DNA of 64,000 nucleotides from Spodoptera frugiperda (lineage: Eukaryota; Arthropoda; Insecta; Lepidoptera; Noctuidae), in contig NC_064237.1 in the NCBI RefSeq assembly GCF_023101765.2, positions 5,489,649 through 5,553,648 of the forward strand. Reading direction: 5' to 3'. Below the pieces are notes generated by a model. It saw nothing but the letters and a program-made list of their open reading frames with translations, was not told the origin of the DNA and made no database searches. Of the stretch, positions 33,977-46,703 are shown one piece after another (position 1 is the first letter of the stretch; the number at the start of each line of letters is the position of its first letter). A program made the position numbers and the translations under genes.

Positions 33977-34096
33977 CCCTGTCTAAATATGGGACTTTAA
34001 CACAAATTGTGAAAAGTGAGTGTACATTGTACAGTGGTATTACATGCCGTAATGCGCACCTCTGCTTACCCCTTTCCTTGATGAAATGTGTGACAA
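33977..34096 (+). repeat. tRNA-derived SINE (family 1), tail only
   Basis: GTGAAAAGTGAGTGTACATT, ATTACATGCCGTAATGCGCA and CCTCTGCTTACCCC match the SINE tail at 28475-28560 and 58322-58453. The tRNA-like head is missing, as expected of a 5'-truncated copy. Confidence 0.6.
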
Positions 34097-34561
34097 AGTT
34101 GTTTTTAAATATTATGTTTTTATTTTCTTCTCCTCTAATTATATTTTCTGCTTTATTTTGTTGTGGGAGCCAAGACAGTTATTCATGTCCCTAGGACACG
34201 CCGGACTTAAGTGTTCCCGTGTTTTCATGGTTGTATCTACTGTAGATCCTGGCATACAGGAGTTGCAATGGTTTAAGAGGGAGTTGCAGGCTTGTCCCAC
34301 TAAAAATATATATATTATGCAAGTCAGTGTAATGATGACGAATGCCTTAGATAAGGTATCTTTTATATATTTTGTAAGTCCCCTACAACTTAGTTTGTGT
34401 GGATGCTTAGTAATTTTTTGTATGTGAAGATAAATTCATATCTAAAGACTTATTGAGTCATCGCTTTTGCACTTATATTTCCTTAAATAATCTATTTTCG
34501 TAGCAGTGTATAAAAGATATTTTTTTGTATAACTAATATAACAAAATACTAAATTAACTCA

Positions 34562-34720
34562 CATACATTAACAGACCCTTCATCATGAGCAGCGTGTGCA
34601 GACGAGGCGACGTCGCACAGCCTCAGTGGTCATGATGAAGTGTCTCTCTGTCACTCGAAACTAGTAGAGCTTTTCTACATTAATGGACGTGAGTAAACTG
34701 TGATATTTAGTTAATTTAGT
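34562..34720. repeat. Dispersed repeat with short inverted ends
   Basis: CTTCATCATGA (34578-34588) is complementary to TCATGATGAAG (34630-34640) and encloses a CpG-rich core with GAGGCGACGTCGCAC. The flanking CTCTCTGTCACTCGAAACTA and AGAGCTTTTCTACATTAATG resemble a repeat common in moth genomes (recalled, not searched). Confidence 0.4.
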
Positions 34721-36497
34721 ATGTCGCACAATTGTTATTACAAAAATACAACAAGAAAGTGTTTTAAACTATTGTTACCCATGCTGCTTATTAAAAGACT
34801 ACAATCAGAAATTATATAATACAATAAAAAGGTAATTTCATGATATTACATCTGTTTACAAATAAATCTTATATAATCAACACACTTGTTAGATCATATT
34901 TTATAAATAATATTGAGCAGATTGTGTAATAGTCTAGTAGGTACATACATATATCACATACAAGTATTCAGTAGCTAATTTAGATCTTCCATTCAAATTC
35001 CAACAAACAATCACTTATGTAATTATGCACGATAAATGAACAATAACAACTGGTTTCCCGTTACAAAGTGCAAAAGTAAGACATAGTAACGAATACTCGT
35101 AAAAAAATATTAGATACTTATAAGTTTTTTTTTTTCTAGAAAAGCGACATCGAGTATTCCATGATAAAGCAATCACTATATGCACACGTACTTCGTTTGA
35201 TGGTATAATCAATGGCTCGTTAGTAACAATTCGACATGACCTTTAAAACCAAGGTATAAGATTCATTTTTCCAATGTTATTATTAATGGCAGACTATACA
35301 TCTGCTTGATAGGTACTTGAGTCAATTGTAATGGGCAACTCGTGATGCAATCTGATCGTTTAAATGTTTATTTACTGCCAGTGCTTCTTAATAAACAATT
35401 AGACAGGTTCGTATTTCAATTGATTTATTTTCGCGTGGATCATGTCTACCTACTTGTTTTGTGTTTCAAATTGGTGAAATTATCGAAATGTTTGCCCAAG
35501 TGTGACAGTGACAGAGACAAATAATTTTATTATTAACTACCAGATACCAAAACCAGTTTTATGGTATACCTACCGAGAATTCCAAATTAAAAATGCAACA
35601 TTAATTACAAAAAAATAAAATAAAAACGGAGCTTGAATATCGAACCTATAGAATTCCATACTTTCTGAACAAATATAAAAAAGAGGTAGCTAAATAACCC
35701 ATTTTTTATACTCATTGGATTGGCTTTAACGATAAGTCTATGTCTCAAATGAGATGATAGGTCGAGTTGATAAATATTTCCGTTCGGATGCACTCCATCC
35801 TATATCCTACTCCCACGGATTTTAGGATCATCCTCGAGAAACATTATCGCAGATTGCATTATTTAAAAAAAAAATACGTCTCTGCTAAGGGTCTGTGCTA
35901 TCTCTCATTATTTATTACAACGCATAAAGACAAAGTCGATTAGCAAAACCAATAATATTACGAATAATAAATCGTTTGGTATTCGCTGAGTAGAATACAC
36001 TTCCACTGAATTTAGGTACTAGGAACACATTCTAGAGACCATGCAACAAAAGCATCTTTTCATAAATCTAAACCTTTTTAATTGTTCAAGCCACCTGTGA
36101 AGCGTGGATATTATGATAAACCCTCTTATTTAAAGGAGACCCATACTCAAACAAAGGACTGTCAGACTGTTATAAATAAATAAAAAAAAACTGCCGTTGA
36201 ATTTCCTCTTACAATTCGGATATTATTTGTAGGTAAAGGTAATTAAAATCATGAAAATAAAATTATTACTAACATTCACCGGAACACGAAATCTCTTAGG
36301 CTTATAGGTCCAATTAAAATCGATTAAATACCGAATCAAAATGGTTTCCTTTTTACCCTTACTCTGATAGTCCTTGGAACATTGTTTGTTTTATTTTTCT
36401 TTTGTCTGCATAACGTAGTAGACTGGTTTATTTACTATGTAGTAAGCGAAGTTACGTAGGGCATGCGCGTGCGCCGCGCAACATTCGTATCGCTAGA
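34721..36497. other. AT-rich non-coding DNA
   Basis: No gene recognised. The last 60 bp (about 36450-36480) are CpG-rich and belong to the candidate promoter that follows. Confidence 0.35.
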
Positions 36498-36651
36498 TCA
36501 GTCTGTAATCGAACGCTAATGTGGAGTGCTCGTGATATTCGCACGCAAAATATTTCAGTTACGAAAAATATGTTCGTATTTTTATTTTAGTTTTAATTTA
36601 AACTAAAGTGACGTTCCTAAATGTTAATATAATTTGCAATATTTGTTTTCG
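36450..36651 (+). promoter_or_regulatory. Candidate promoter and 5' non-coding exon 1b
   Basis: A CpG-rich patch with GGGCATGCGCGTGCGCCGCG (NRF1/Ewg-like GCATGCGC) precedes a canonical arthropod initiator TCAGT at 36498-36502. An exon of about 150 bases would then end in the donor TCG/GTAAGTG (36651/36652). It contains no long open frame, consistent with a 5' UTR exon. It could be an alternative first exon of the downstream SLC26 gene or of an unseen non-coding RNA. Confidence 0.45.
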
Positions 36652-37399
36652 GTAAGTGTATTTTTAATATTATTTAGATATGTTTATTTTTTATAGTTAA
36701 GAGCTTCCTCTGTTTGCAATTTTATATTAATTAAACCGGTGCGGCAGAGGCAGGTGCGTTTCTTGTATTTAAACATAATTACACTGTAGAGTATTTTATA
36801 TCTTCATTAATTTCGGCGTTTGCAAACAATATTGAACGTACAATTTAGTTTTCTTGTTGGGGGAAATAATTCTGCGTAAAAATGATCTAAACAAAGAACG
36901 CCAAATTCACACCTTTTCTTATCGAATATACATGCATTTTACTAGGTAACAGGTCAGAGAAAAAATAATTAAATAGGCAACGCAAATTATTTATTTCTTT
37001 TATTGTGAGGTCCCCAATAGGTTAATATTACACAGAAGGCTCAACTTTACTGAGTATAATAGGAAATTAACTGTTTACTAGTTTTTAAATTAGCTGAAAC
37101 AAGAAAATTTTTAGAAATATATACATTCATTTATCCTGAATCATGTGACTACTTGATCAAGCACAAGTATTATTCCATAATTTTATGCATCGTTATTATT
37201 ATAAAATCGTTGAAGAATTAATACCTACTACATTTAAATGTAACGTAATTTAAATTTAGATTAGTTACATCATGTAATATAATAATTTTAGATGCCAAAT
37301 AATAATAAAAACGATACAATAAATATCTTTCTAGGTATGTATGAAAAACATCCCAATTCTTAGATCAGGCAAATAATTTTAGAATCTCTTACTTAATAG
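36652..37399. other. AT-rich non-coding DNA
   Basis: Nothing recognisable. If the preceding exon is real, this is the start of a long first intron. Confidence 0.4.
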
Positions 37400-37404
37400 A
37401 ACGA

Positions 37405-37560
37405 CGAGGATAATAAAAAGATGGATAGACTGTGTGATATGGAAGAAGAAAGAGTTAGTCAATGATGCTGATGTATTGGTTTCTGAGAGAGACGTACTTA
37501 GATGGGAAGACATTTTGCACTGACCCTAAGTAACTTAGGACTAAGGCAGAAAGAAAAAGA
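37405..37560 (+). pseudogene. LINE ORF2 C-terminal fragment
   Basis: The + frame reads RWIDCVIWKKKELVNDADVL followed by SERDVLRWEDILH and a stop. This resembles the end of insect endonuclease/reverse-transcriptase proteins, which have the order RWIDCV...WR..(C/H)..DP. The A-rich tail AGGCAGAAAGAAAAAGAAGA follows. It is short and diverged, so the family is uncertain. Confidence 0.45.
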
Positions 37561-38595
37561 AGACTTATCAAATAGATTAGAGCATGAAATTGTCCTCAAC
37601 ATATGACTAGGCTCACCCACCTATCCCATATAACTTGGAACAGAAAACATCATTAACTAGCAAACCTGGCAAACTCCGTTTCGCCACCATGACATTTTTT
37701 TCTGAATTTTCTTTGCTATAAACCTCACGGAACCCGAGACCTTTCCAACTAATGCTAAACCGTAGAAATTGGTTCGTGCGTTCTGGAGTTATAGAATCGG
37801 GAAGGAAAACCCGACTTATTTTTATATAATAGATTATTTTTCGCACATATCCAAAAGCCTAAAATATCTACGTCATTGCATAAAATAGATATACAACAAA
37901 AAAAAATCAAACGTTCAATGACCGCAATAAAAGAATAGCATACGCATTCCACAACTGTGTCTATGTTTGTTCAACTTTTAGGCTGGATTCACATGTAATG
38001 GCAAGGTTTGTCACGACACGATACAGCCTACATTTAGCTTGATTCAAAACAAAAATTATTACTGTCCTGCTTACAGTAAACTCATTGTTTACATCAGACA
38101 CCACGTTTGTCACGATACCACCATGTACCTATGTGTATCTGCCTTTATTACATACTGAAACATTGAATAGACAGGTGTGCAAAAGCAAGCGCTATTATTT
38201 TTGCTCGTAATTTAATTCTTAATACGTAAAGACTATGTTTATATATGGTGTATATATTTCATTTCAATAACAATTGCAGTAGACGCAGAAACACGGTAGA
38301 CGATACAACAATAAAACAATAGTTACTCGATTTCGTCTATTTAAAGATTTCAGATTGAGGCTATTGTCTTTCTCTGACAGAAGGACATTTAGATACGATA
38401 GTCTCAATGTCAGGATTTCAAGTGTTTAGACACCCTAATGGCTATTATTAAATCTAGACTAATAAATAAAATGTAAATGGCTATTAGTAACTTATATTGC
38501 AATAACCGCTTTTTAATACATACAAATGAATATGCGTACGATACAAAAAAAAAGTTATTTGGTAACTTTTTAAATCTCTGAATGGCATCTAGCTG
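37561..38595. other. AT-rich non-coding DNA
   Basis: No gene recognised. Confidence 0.4.
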
Positions 38596-39283
38596 ATTTA
38601 TTTATTATTATTATATGTTAACACGGTTCAACGAACCAATTACATTAATACATACAAAATATAGAATTATAAAAAAAATGAAGGAAGAAAAACATAAAAA
38701 TTACATCACAATAAAATTGGTAAAACAAAAACAAAAAATACAATCAATAATATACTATTGCACAGTACACCAAAGTAACTAAAAGAAATAACATTTCTAG
38801 ATACTAGAGGCTTTCACAAAAGCTTAGGTAGACCCTTTTAATTGCTTTTAGCTCATCCACGAATAGATCACAGTCAGGGTAGGCTTCCATGAGGCTATTC
38901 AGTGCGGACAGAACACGAGGAATTTGGGAGGATACCCTGGCCACGGTACGACATGCGGGCACAGATAGACGGTGCCTGCGAGCGCGTATGTAGTTGTTAG
39001 GAGCATAGAGTCGAACCAGTTCATTGTGAAGGTCAGGAGCATCAATTATCCCTCTGTAGATTTTAAGCACGATGTGAAGTTGGTTAAAGTTTCTTCTAGT
39101 ATCCAACATATTAAAACCTAGACATCCTACAAGGTACTTTGTCGGATACATGTATGGATAGTACCCCAGAGAACATTTGTAAAGAAATCTCAAAAATGTA
39201 TTTTGTACTTTTTCAAGCATGAGTGAATAAGACGCCTCGTATGGACTCCAAACGCATGAGCTGGCCTCCAGCTTGCTGATGTA
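38596..39283 (-). mobile_element. 5'-truncated Jockey-like LINE
   Basis: The minus strand is open from about 39283 to the stop at 38804. It reads SKLEASSCVWSPYEASYSLM, then LEKVQNTFLRFLYKCSLGYY, then MYPTKYLVGCLGFNMLDTRR. This is the C-terminal end of Jockey-clade ORF2 proteins, where LEYxSxVWSPY, LExVQxxFLRF and LxxLExRR occur in that order. The reverse transcriptase core and endonuclease are missing. The 3' UTR ends in a (TAA)n-type run at 38596-38613. The reading frame is intact for about 160 codons, so the insertion is not very old. Confidence 0.75.
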
Positions 39284-39764
39284 TTATCGAAGGTGTAACT
39301 ATGGCTATTTTTCTTTTAGAAAATTTTAACAATAATTGCAATGTCCTAAAATTCATATTCTAGATGTGCTGCTCAAAAAAATTGCATTATTTTATTTGGG
39401 AATTATTTTTTAGTCACAAAGTCTGTTATCCACATGCAAAGCCACGGGCATCGGGTAGTCTCTAACAAAACCAGATTATAATTTTATATGCCATTAAAAT
39501 TCCAGTATTGCGATAAATAAAGACAAATTCCGCCGAAATCCAGATTTGAATCTGATTTAATAGCTATATAATAGCCAGCTACTATCTATATCAGTGTTTG
39601 ATCGGAAACCAGAGATGGCCGGTGAAAGAATACAAGACCACGTGTAAAATAGATTCATTAAATAGCACCCATTTATAGGTTCAACATTCTATTAACAGTT
39701 ACTTTTAAAATATTTTAATTACAAATTAGGCTTTAAAGTCTTGATAGCTAGGCTGAATATTTAA
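39284..39764. other. AT-rich non-coding DNA
   Basis: No gene recognised. Confidence 0.4.
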
Positions 39765-40679
39765 TAGTGGAGTGCCTGGAGCATTCAAAACCGTAAAACC
39801 TCGGATTAGAGTTACAGTGAATGAATTAATATGATCGATGTGGGATATTGTTTTTTAAACTATAAATTGCAATGTTTACCCAAAATTTTTTTGTGCACTC
39901 CATTTTTTTATTGTTTAAACAAATTATTATAAAAAATTAATGTTTGACCATATATTTTCACTTTAAACAGTATTTTTTTTTATTTATATGTTAAATCTTA
40001 CCTGAGTAGACATATAGGAACTTTTTCAAAGATACCTCTGTATAAAAATAGCAGTATCTCGAACAGGTAGAAAAACGTGGAGGGGAGAGCGGAGCGACAG
40101 CTGCTATGTACAATGGAACTTCTTGGCCAGTTTAATTATAAATGAAACGCACTTTATTGTGTACATTGAAAAAAATACGGTAATTAATTATGACTAATGA
40201 AAAGAAAAAAAAATATTTGTACAAAATCTGTTTATTTAAATATATTACATTGTTGTCTACATCAAATATTTTCTTCTACTTCATCTATCTGTATAATAGG
40301 TGAAGTATTGGAACAACTATTTCCGCTGCACTGTAAACATGATACACTGCAGTATAAACTACACTCGCGAGCAACCAAATCGACTCAACTTACATGTGCG
40401 CATTCGAAGATGTTTTCTTAAAAATATACTGAATTGCTTTTAAAAACCGATATACCATTAGAAAGCTTACAACTTCAGCTTTATATTGGTACCATTATTA
40501 TAAAAATTGTATCAGTACTTTTTAAAATATTTTACTTAATTCAGCGGACTAGAGTATTTGCTCACTACGACTCCAACAAGTTATAACACAAACTACCCCT
40601 ATAAAACCTCCACATTAAGGTTAACTTTATCTGTGGCTTATCGAAAGTTGATCGTACACATCTCCGCAAAAACGCTTCA

Positions 40680-41106
40680 TTTTATTTCCAAAAATTTTGG
40701 ATACGACACCAGAAGAAGCCGCTCAAGTCGTTGCTCTACTGGAACAAGGACTAAGTCAGCGAAGAGTTGCTGCTCATCTGAGTTTGAGCCAATCTGCAGT
40801 ATCAAGAGGGTACAGATAGTATCAAGATACTAGTGCCTTCAATCGAAGACCAAGAATAAGCCGCCACCGGTCCACCTCGGAGAGAGACGACCGTTTTATT
40901 ATTTCAACTTCACTACGAAATCGTCACTTAACCGGTGTCGATGTTCAACAGGAACTCAGAAGAGTTCGAAGAGTGGCTGTTAGCGAGTGGACAGTACGGA
41001 GATGGTTGAAGGAAGCCAACCTCACCCCTAAACGGCCTACCACAGGCCCGAAATTGACGACCCGCCATCGGCAAGCGCGCATTCAATTTGCCCGAGAACA
41101 CCTGGC
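40680..41106 (+). pseudogene. Tc1-like transposase N-terminal half, left arm
   Basis: From about 40688 the + strand reads PKILDTTPEEAAQVVALLEQ, then GLSQRRVAAHLSLSQSAVSR, a first helix-turn-helix. After an in-frame TAG it continues to a second part with VSEWTVRRWLKEANLTPKRP and ARIQFAREHL, the second DNA-binding domain and the start of the catalytic domain. The frame is lost at the palindrome centre, so all catalytic residues are missing. The same TAG is present in the other arm. Confidence 0.7.
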
Positions 41107-41623
41107 CAGTTCGCCCGGCGTTCCGTACGACTACCGTACAGATACATTCTGCATTCGGCAGTTAATAAGACTGGCCTCCATTGCTCTATGCTCCAATCGA
41201 GGTGTTCTCGGGCAAATTGAATGCGCGCTTGCCGATGGCGGGTCGTCAATTTCGGGCCTGTGGTAGGCCGTTTAGGGGTGAGGTTGGCTTCCTTCAACCA
41301 TCTCCGTACTGTCCACTCGCTGACAGCCACTCTTCGAACTCTTCTGAGTTCCTGTTGAACATCGTCACCGGTTAAGTGACGATTTCGTAGCGAAGTTAAA
41401 ATAATAAAACGGTCGTCTCTCTCCGAGGTGGACCGGTGGCGGCTTATTCTTGGTCTTCGATTGAAGGCACTAGTATCTTGATACTACCTGTACCCTCTTG
41501 ATACTGCAGATTGGCTCAAACTCAGATGAGCAGCAACTCTTCGCTGACTTAGTCCTTGTTCCAGTAGAGCAACGACTTGAGCGGCTTCTTCTGGTGTCGT
41601 ATCCAAAATTTTTGGAAATAAAA
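41107..41623 (-). pseudogene. Tc1-like transposase N-terminal half, right arm with extra catalytic-domain start
   Basis: Minus-strand mirror of the left arm, with the same helix-turn-helix region and the same TAG after SAVSRGYR. It reaches further: REHLDWSIEQWRPVLLTAEC continues through the unique centre. In Tc1 elements W....W..VLFSDE marks the first catalytic Asp; here the matching position reads LLTAEC, so the Asp appears replaced by Ala. It then runs into the complement of the left arm. Confidence 0.65.
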
Positions 41624-42526
41624 TGAAGCGTTTTTGCGGAGATGTGTACGATCAACTTTCGATAAGCTACAGATAAAGTTAACCTTAATGTGGAGGTTTT
41701 ATAGGGGTAGTTTGTGTTATAACTTGTTGGAGTCGTAGTGAGCAAATACTCTAGTCCGCTGAATTAAGTTAAATATTTTAAAAAGTACTGATACAATTTT
41801 TATAATAATGTTACCAATATAAAGCTGAAGTTGTAAGCTTTCTAATGGTATATCGGTTTTTAAAAGCAATTCAGTATATTTTTAAGAAAACATCTTCGAA
41901 TGCGCACATGTAGGTTGAGTCGATTTGGTTGCTCGCGAGTGTAGTTTATACTGCAGTGTATCATGTTTACAGTGCAGCGGAAATAGTTGTTCCAATACTT
42001 CACCTATTATACAGATAGATGAAGTAGAAGAAAATATTTGATGTAGACAACCATGTAATATATTTAAATAAACAGATTTTGTACAATTTTTTTTTCTTTT
42101 CATTAGTCATAATTAATTACCGTATTTTTTTCAATGTACACAATAAAGTGCGTTTCATTTATAATTAAACTGGCCAAGAAGTTCCATTGTACATAGCAGC
42201 TGTCGCTCCGCTCTCCCCTCCACGTTTTTCTACCTGTTCGAGATACTGCTATTTTTATACAGAGGTATCTTTGAAAAATGTGCCTATATGTCTACTCAGG
42301 TAAGATTTAACATATAAATTAAAAAAAATACTGTTTAAAGTGAAAATATATGGTCAAACATTAATTTTTTATAATAATTTGTTTAAACAATAAAAAAATG
42401 GAGTGCACAAAAAAATTTTGGGTAAACATTGCAATTTATAGTTTAAAAAACAATATCCCACATCGATCATATTAATTCATTCACTGTAACTCTAATCCGA
42501 GGTGAAAACCCCCAGGCGCTCCACTA

Positions 42527-45500
42527 TAAGATAAAACCTAATTTCACAATACATAGTGTGACGCGTTCACGAATTTACGACAAAACTAATTATATTTTGT
42601 ATCCTTATAAGTTTTGATAGATTAAATTGTTTTGTGTTTCTAATTTGTTAGGAAATGGCTTCTTTGACGTCAAAACTGAGGTCTTTGTAATTAGTTTTTA
42701 TCGTGCACTGAAAGAATTTTGAATGAGCCAGCCTAAGCTGAGTGGATTTTGAACATCTTAGTTGTTATATAAACCTTAAGTATTCTTACGTTTATTTCTA
42801 GGGAAATTTCTAGGACGTAGGCATCTTTCCGTAGAGTATTGAGTATTTTTAAAAACTGTGGAATATTTTTAGTTTAATTGGTGGATGAATTTGGAATTAC
42901 CTAACTTCTCAATGTTGATTCTCAATAACCCAGCTAAACTCTTCACAGTAGGTACCTATTCGTAGTAGTCATCAGCGGCCTATTGATCGATTTAATAGCG
43001 GAATTCGGATAAATCGGATAAAACATCTTACTGTTCTGGTAAAACGTTTTATAAAATTAAGACGATTTGTAACATTATCGACCTTTCCTTCAATGAGAAA
43101 TATAAGATAATCTTTTAAACGCTACCATTGCGATATTACGATTCCAGTAATTCCAGTAATATAATTTTATAACGTCCATATTAAGATAATGTTTAAGGCA
43201 AAACGCGTGAAATTGTAGCAACTTTACAATCCCACGTACTTCGCTTACTTAGTCACTAAAATGATACTTGATGCTAAAATTGTGGACGTAAAAGTTTAAC
43301 ACCTGAAATGAATATAAGCCTTCTGAAGGGAAGACGTTAAATAATACTATGGTATTACACTAATAATGAGCCGTTACCCAATCGCTCTTCAAAGCCTATT
43401 CTTACAGAAAGTATTTCGTGTTTATTTATCGTAAGAAAATCATGGCAGCTTTGTTTTGTCCCGACATTCAAAGAAACGTTTTTAATATAAGGGTATTGTC
43501 GAGCATCGGTTTTTGGTTCAGTCCACAACGAGAGCGTGGCACTCACGAGTCACGTATCAAGTGACAAACGCTGGAATGTTCTTAGGCTAGAGAAACCGAC
43601 ACCAACAGAATGCGGCTTCACAATAAAATTCTTTTTCGCTTTGTTGCCAATATTTCTTACGACATTCGAATATATGAAAGGGTTTCAGCAATAAAAGTAA
43701 ATATTTCAAAGAACGAACTTTTCTTTATTTTCTTCGTCATAAATAATATATCGCCACAATCGTTCCTTTTGAAGTCGTATCACGTAATTATTAGGTATGT
43801 TACCTTCAAAACTTAGATACACTACACGCGAAATAGCTTTTTTGTTTTTTGGTGAAAGCGCCAAAGCGTTTGCCGCATCCCAATTAGGTATAACTCAATA
43901 TACCCGTGTTAATAAAGCAAAAGAAAATATTCGTGGTCTTTCATAAAAAGCTTATAACGAATTTAAGCACTGACATTATTCTAAGGGAACGTTGCAAGAA
44001 TACTGATGTTGGTAGAGAAAGTTGGGTGTGTGCTCTAGTACGTTATTCTCTGTAGGTATACTTACTTAGAATTCGCGGATAATCCGAGGTCATCAGTATC
44101 TGGTTCATCCTTCATTATAACCCGCTCAAAAAATGTCTTATGTTTCCGTGTTTAACAAACAATATTATGAGTTAATCGCTTAGTTTTATAGACCGAGAAA
44201 AAATTGACATTCAACGCAAGAAACCAATTAGGGTTTATTATTCCGTCTTAGTAATAAAACGTCTAGGTAAATGATACTAGACCTAATAATAAACTTGTGT
44301 ATAAAATAGATAGCGCGACACTAAATAATAGCGAATATAAAAGAGGATATGCAAAAGCGATAAAGAAATACACATTCAACAACACGGCGCGGCATTTCCA
44401 CCGCCGTCGATGCTGAAAATTGGTCCAATGATATTCGAACACGATTTTCCCAGTACTTACCGTCTCTATCACGTTTTGACTCAGAAATGTATAGAATCTC
44501 TTTTGAGTTGAAGCACTTTTGGACTCAACTCACAATTTGGGTAATGTGGTTATTTCTCACCAAAACTTATTTAATAGGATTCATGTAATAATTTGATTTA
44601 AGAATTTCTCGGTGGTATTAAGGATTTTGGAAATATGTACTCAGAATTCTACATTAATTACTAATTTTCCTGCGATGTTGAGCACCTACCTATCTAGAAT
44701 TTTAACTACATTGTTTATATTACTAGATAGATAGATTTATTAACTATGAAAGAATTCATAATTTTGCTATAAGGAAACACTGAATTCTTTTAACTTATGG
44801 AAACATATAAAATTGCACGCCATTATGTTTGATAACAACCAGTTTACTACTATCACTATGGACATAAACTTTTTTGTACAAAATTACAGTAGCGACAAAC
44901 GCTGAGAGTGCGAAATCGTGACACGACTACGAGGAACATTTTATCCGTCGCGATCGGGCTGTTTGCTAGGAAATCGCGTAATATGTCGAGACAACAGCAC
45001 TCAACGCCAGTCACTCAGCGGGTTTTACGAGTTCTGCAATGTAAGGTTACGCGCTAAAATCTATACACAATGGTCCAAATACTACTGACAGGGTGTGATG
45101 CAAGCGCAGCAACATTTACGAGAAACTATCTCAAGTTTATACCTTGGAAGCTGAAAACAATACGCAAGCAATCGTTCACAGTTTGTTTACTTAGAAAGTT
45201 TTTCTTTGAGTGTGCGGAGATTCAAACGGCCCGACTTTGAAAGTTGACTTTTTGAAATCCTTTACGGATTCGCGATATTTTTCGACTTTATCAAATGTGA
45301 TCGTTCAGCCCTTTCTGAAATTAATTTTGTTGCTTATTGAACGCGTGCGAACCTGTCGTCTCTGACTCTCGATAACATTGACTGATCGGACGTTGGACGG
45401 CTGGAATAGATGAGAGAAGTACGTGCTACGTCCGAAACTCCGGGTGATGAATCGGCGACTTGTAATCGTTGGACTAACACGGGTACCGTAATTTGTTAAG

Positions 45501-46503
45501 GGAAAGTTCATTGGGTCCTGGGTTCTGCAGATGTGCACTATCATCTGTTGTGAACGAAAACGCGACATGTTTATTTATAGACTCTTAAATTAACTTTGGA
45601 TTTCTTTTGAGAATGAGAGAGCCCTTGATGAATAATAAAAGAAAGCTAACCTAATAACCTATTGAAGTTAATGTGTATTCTTTAGTTTTATAAGTTAATG
45701 TTCTATGCTCTTAAAATATAACTTTTATAAGATTTTATACCTGAAAAGTTTACCAATGTTCTTGAAATAAAAGTGTTTTTGTACTTAGTTCATGTTAGTA
45801 ATCTACTTAAAAGGTTTTATTTTCAGACTTTACTTACATTTATTTGATAAGCATTTGATATTGTCTTGCAATCAAACTATAGGTCGCTTTTCCTAGCTAT
45901 GGGTCTTTGTAGACGTTGGAAAAACTGTTCGCTTCGTATTAATGAGGGGAACGTGCCGCGCTTGCGACGGGACGCGAAACAAATCGATGTCTCGTAATCG
46001 ACGGACTCGCATTTCAGGCAATTTGTTGGTGTAAAAATATTACTTCTTTTTATAACACCCGCTCCGTATTTATCTCAGTCGTTTAAACATGTGACCTCTG
46101 CGTAATGAGCCTGTTAGAAAGTTTTGCTTTTTTGACAAAATTCTCTTTTATTTACTGTGTTTTTCATCAAACACTTTCTTTGGTACATTTTGATAGATTG
46201 CCTAGTTTGTAGTGGAATATGTCGGTGTTATCATAAACAGTCTTAATACCTACATAATTAAGTATGTATTAGGGTTTAACATGATATCTCTATTGAATAT
46301 CCTTGAAATAGTTTTTTTACACCTACTTAGTGACTTAGCTTGTGTAAAATGTGAGATCCTACGATCATAATAAGCATTGTTTCTTGTACTTCATGTTTAA
46401 TTTTAAATAAAATATAACAAATTAATTCATTGTTAAATTATGTTATGTGACGTAAATTAATAATTACGTAAAAAGATTTGTAGGTAAGTAACCTAAGTAG
46501 GTT
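42527..46503. other. Non-coding DNA, some CpG-richer patches
   Basis: No gene recognised. About 43480-43620, 44890-45060 and 45330-45570 are richer in CpG than the neighbouring DNA, and the last is open on the minus strand for 87 codons without a recognisable domain. They may be regulatory. No initiator followed by a good donor was found. Confidence 0.35.
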
Positions 46504-46548
46504 AAAACAATACGACTTATTATAAGTTATAATAAGTCGTATTGTTTT
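46504..46548. repeat. Perfect 21-bp hairpin with 3-base loop
   Basis: The 21 bases from 46504 (AAAACAATACGACTTATTAT...) are exactly complementary to 46528-46548, with AGT between. It could be a palindromic insertion or mutational product. Confidence 0.7.
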
Positions 46549-46703
46549 CTCGAAAATTAGCTTGGGTCTTTAGCAATTATTTTTCAGTATTTCTCATATA
46601 AACAATACGTTTTACATTAAGTTCCTACGTAGGTATAGTTATCAGTTGTCAGTGCGACCGCACGTAACCGTTGGTGGTACCGATAACCCAATTTTTTTGA
46701 CAA

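Larger units (their letters stand above)
39767..42524. mobile_element. 2.76-kb palindrome of two inverted Tc1-like elements
   Basis: The outer ends are GTGGAGTGCCTGG (39767) and the complement of GTGGAGCGCCTGG (ending 42524), flanked by TA at 39765-39766 and 42525-42526, the target duplication typical of Tc1/mariner elements. The left arm (to about 41106) and right arm (from about 41204) are nearly identical reverse complements. Each holds the 5' non-coding end and the N-terminal half of a Tc1-like transposase, pointing toward the centre. The unique middle of about 97 bp continues the minus-strand transposase. With TA on both outer sides, the whole palindrome behaves like one inserted unit. 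Confidence 0.85.

Noticed and set aside
41037..41330. Two overlapping opposite-strand proteins with identical first 44 residues taken as two genes
   Set aside because: They are the mirror copies of one Tc1 transposase segment across the palindrome centre.
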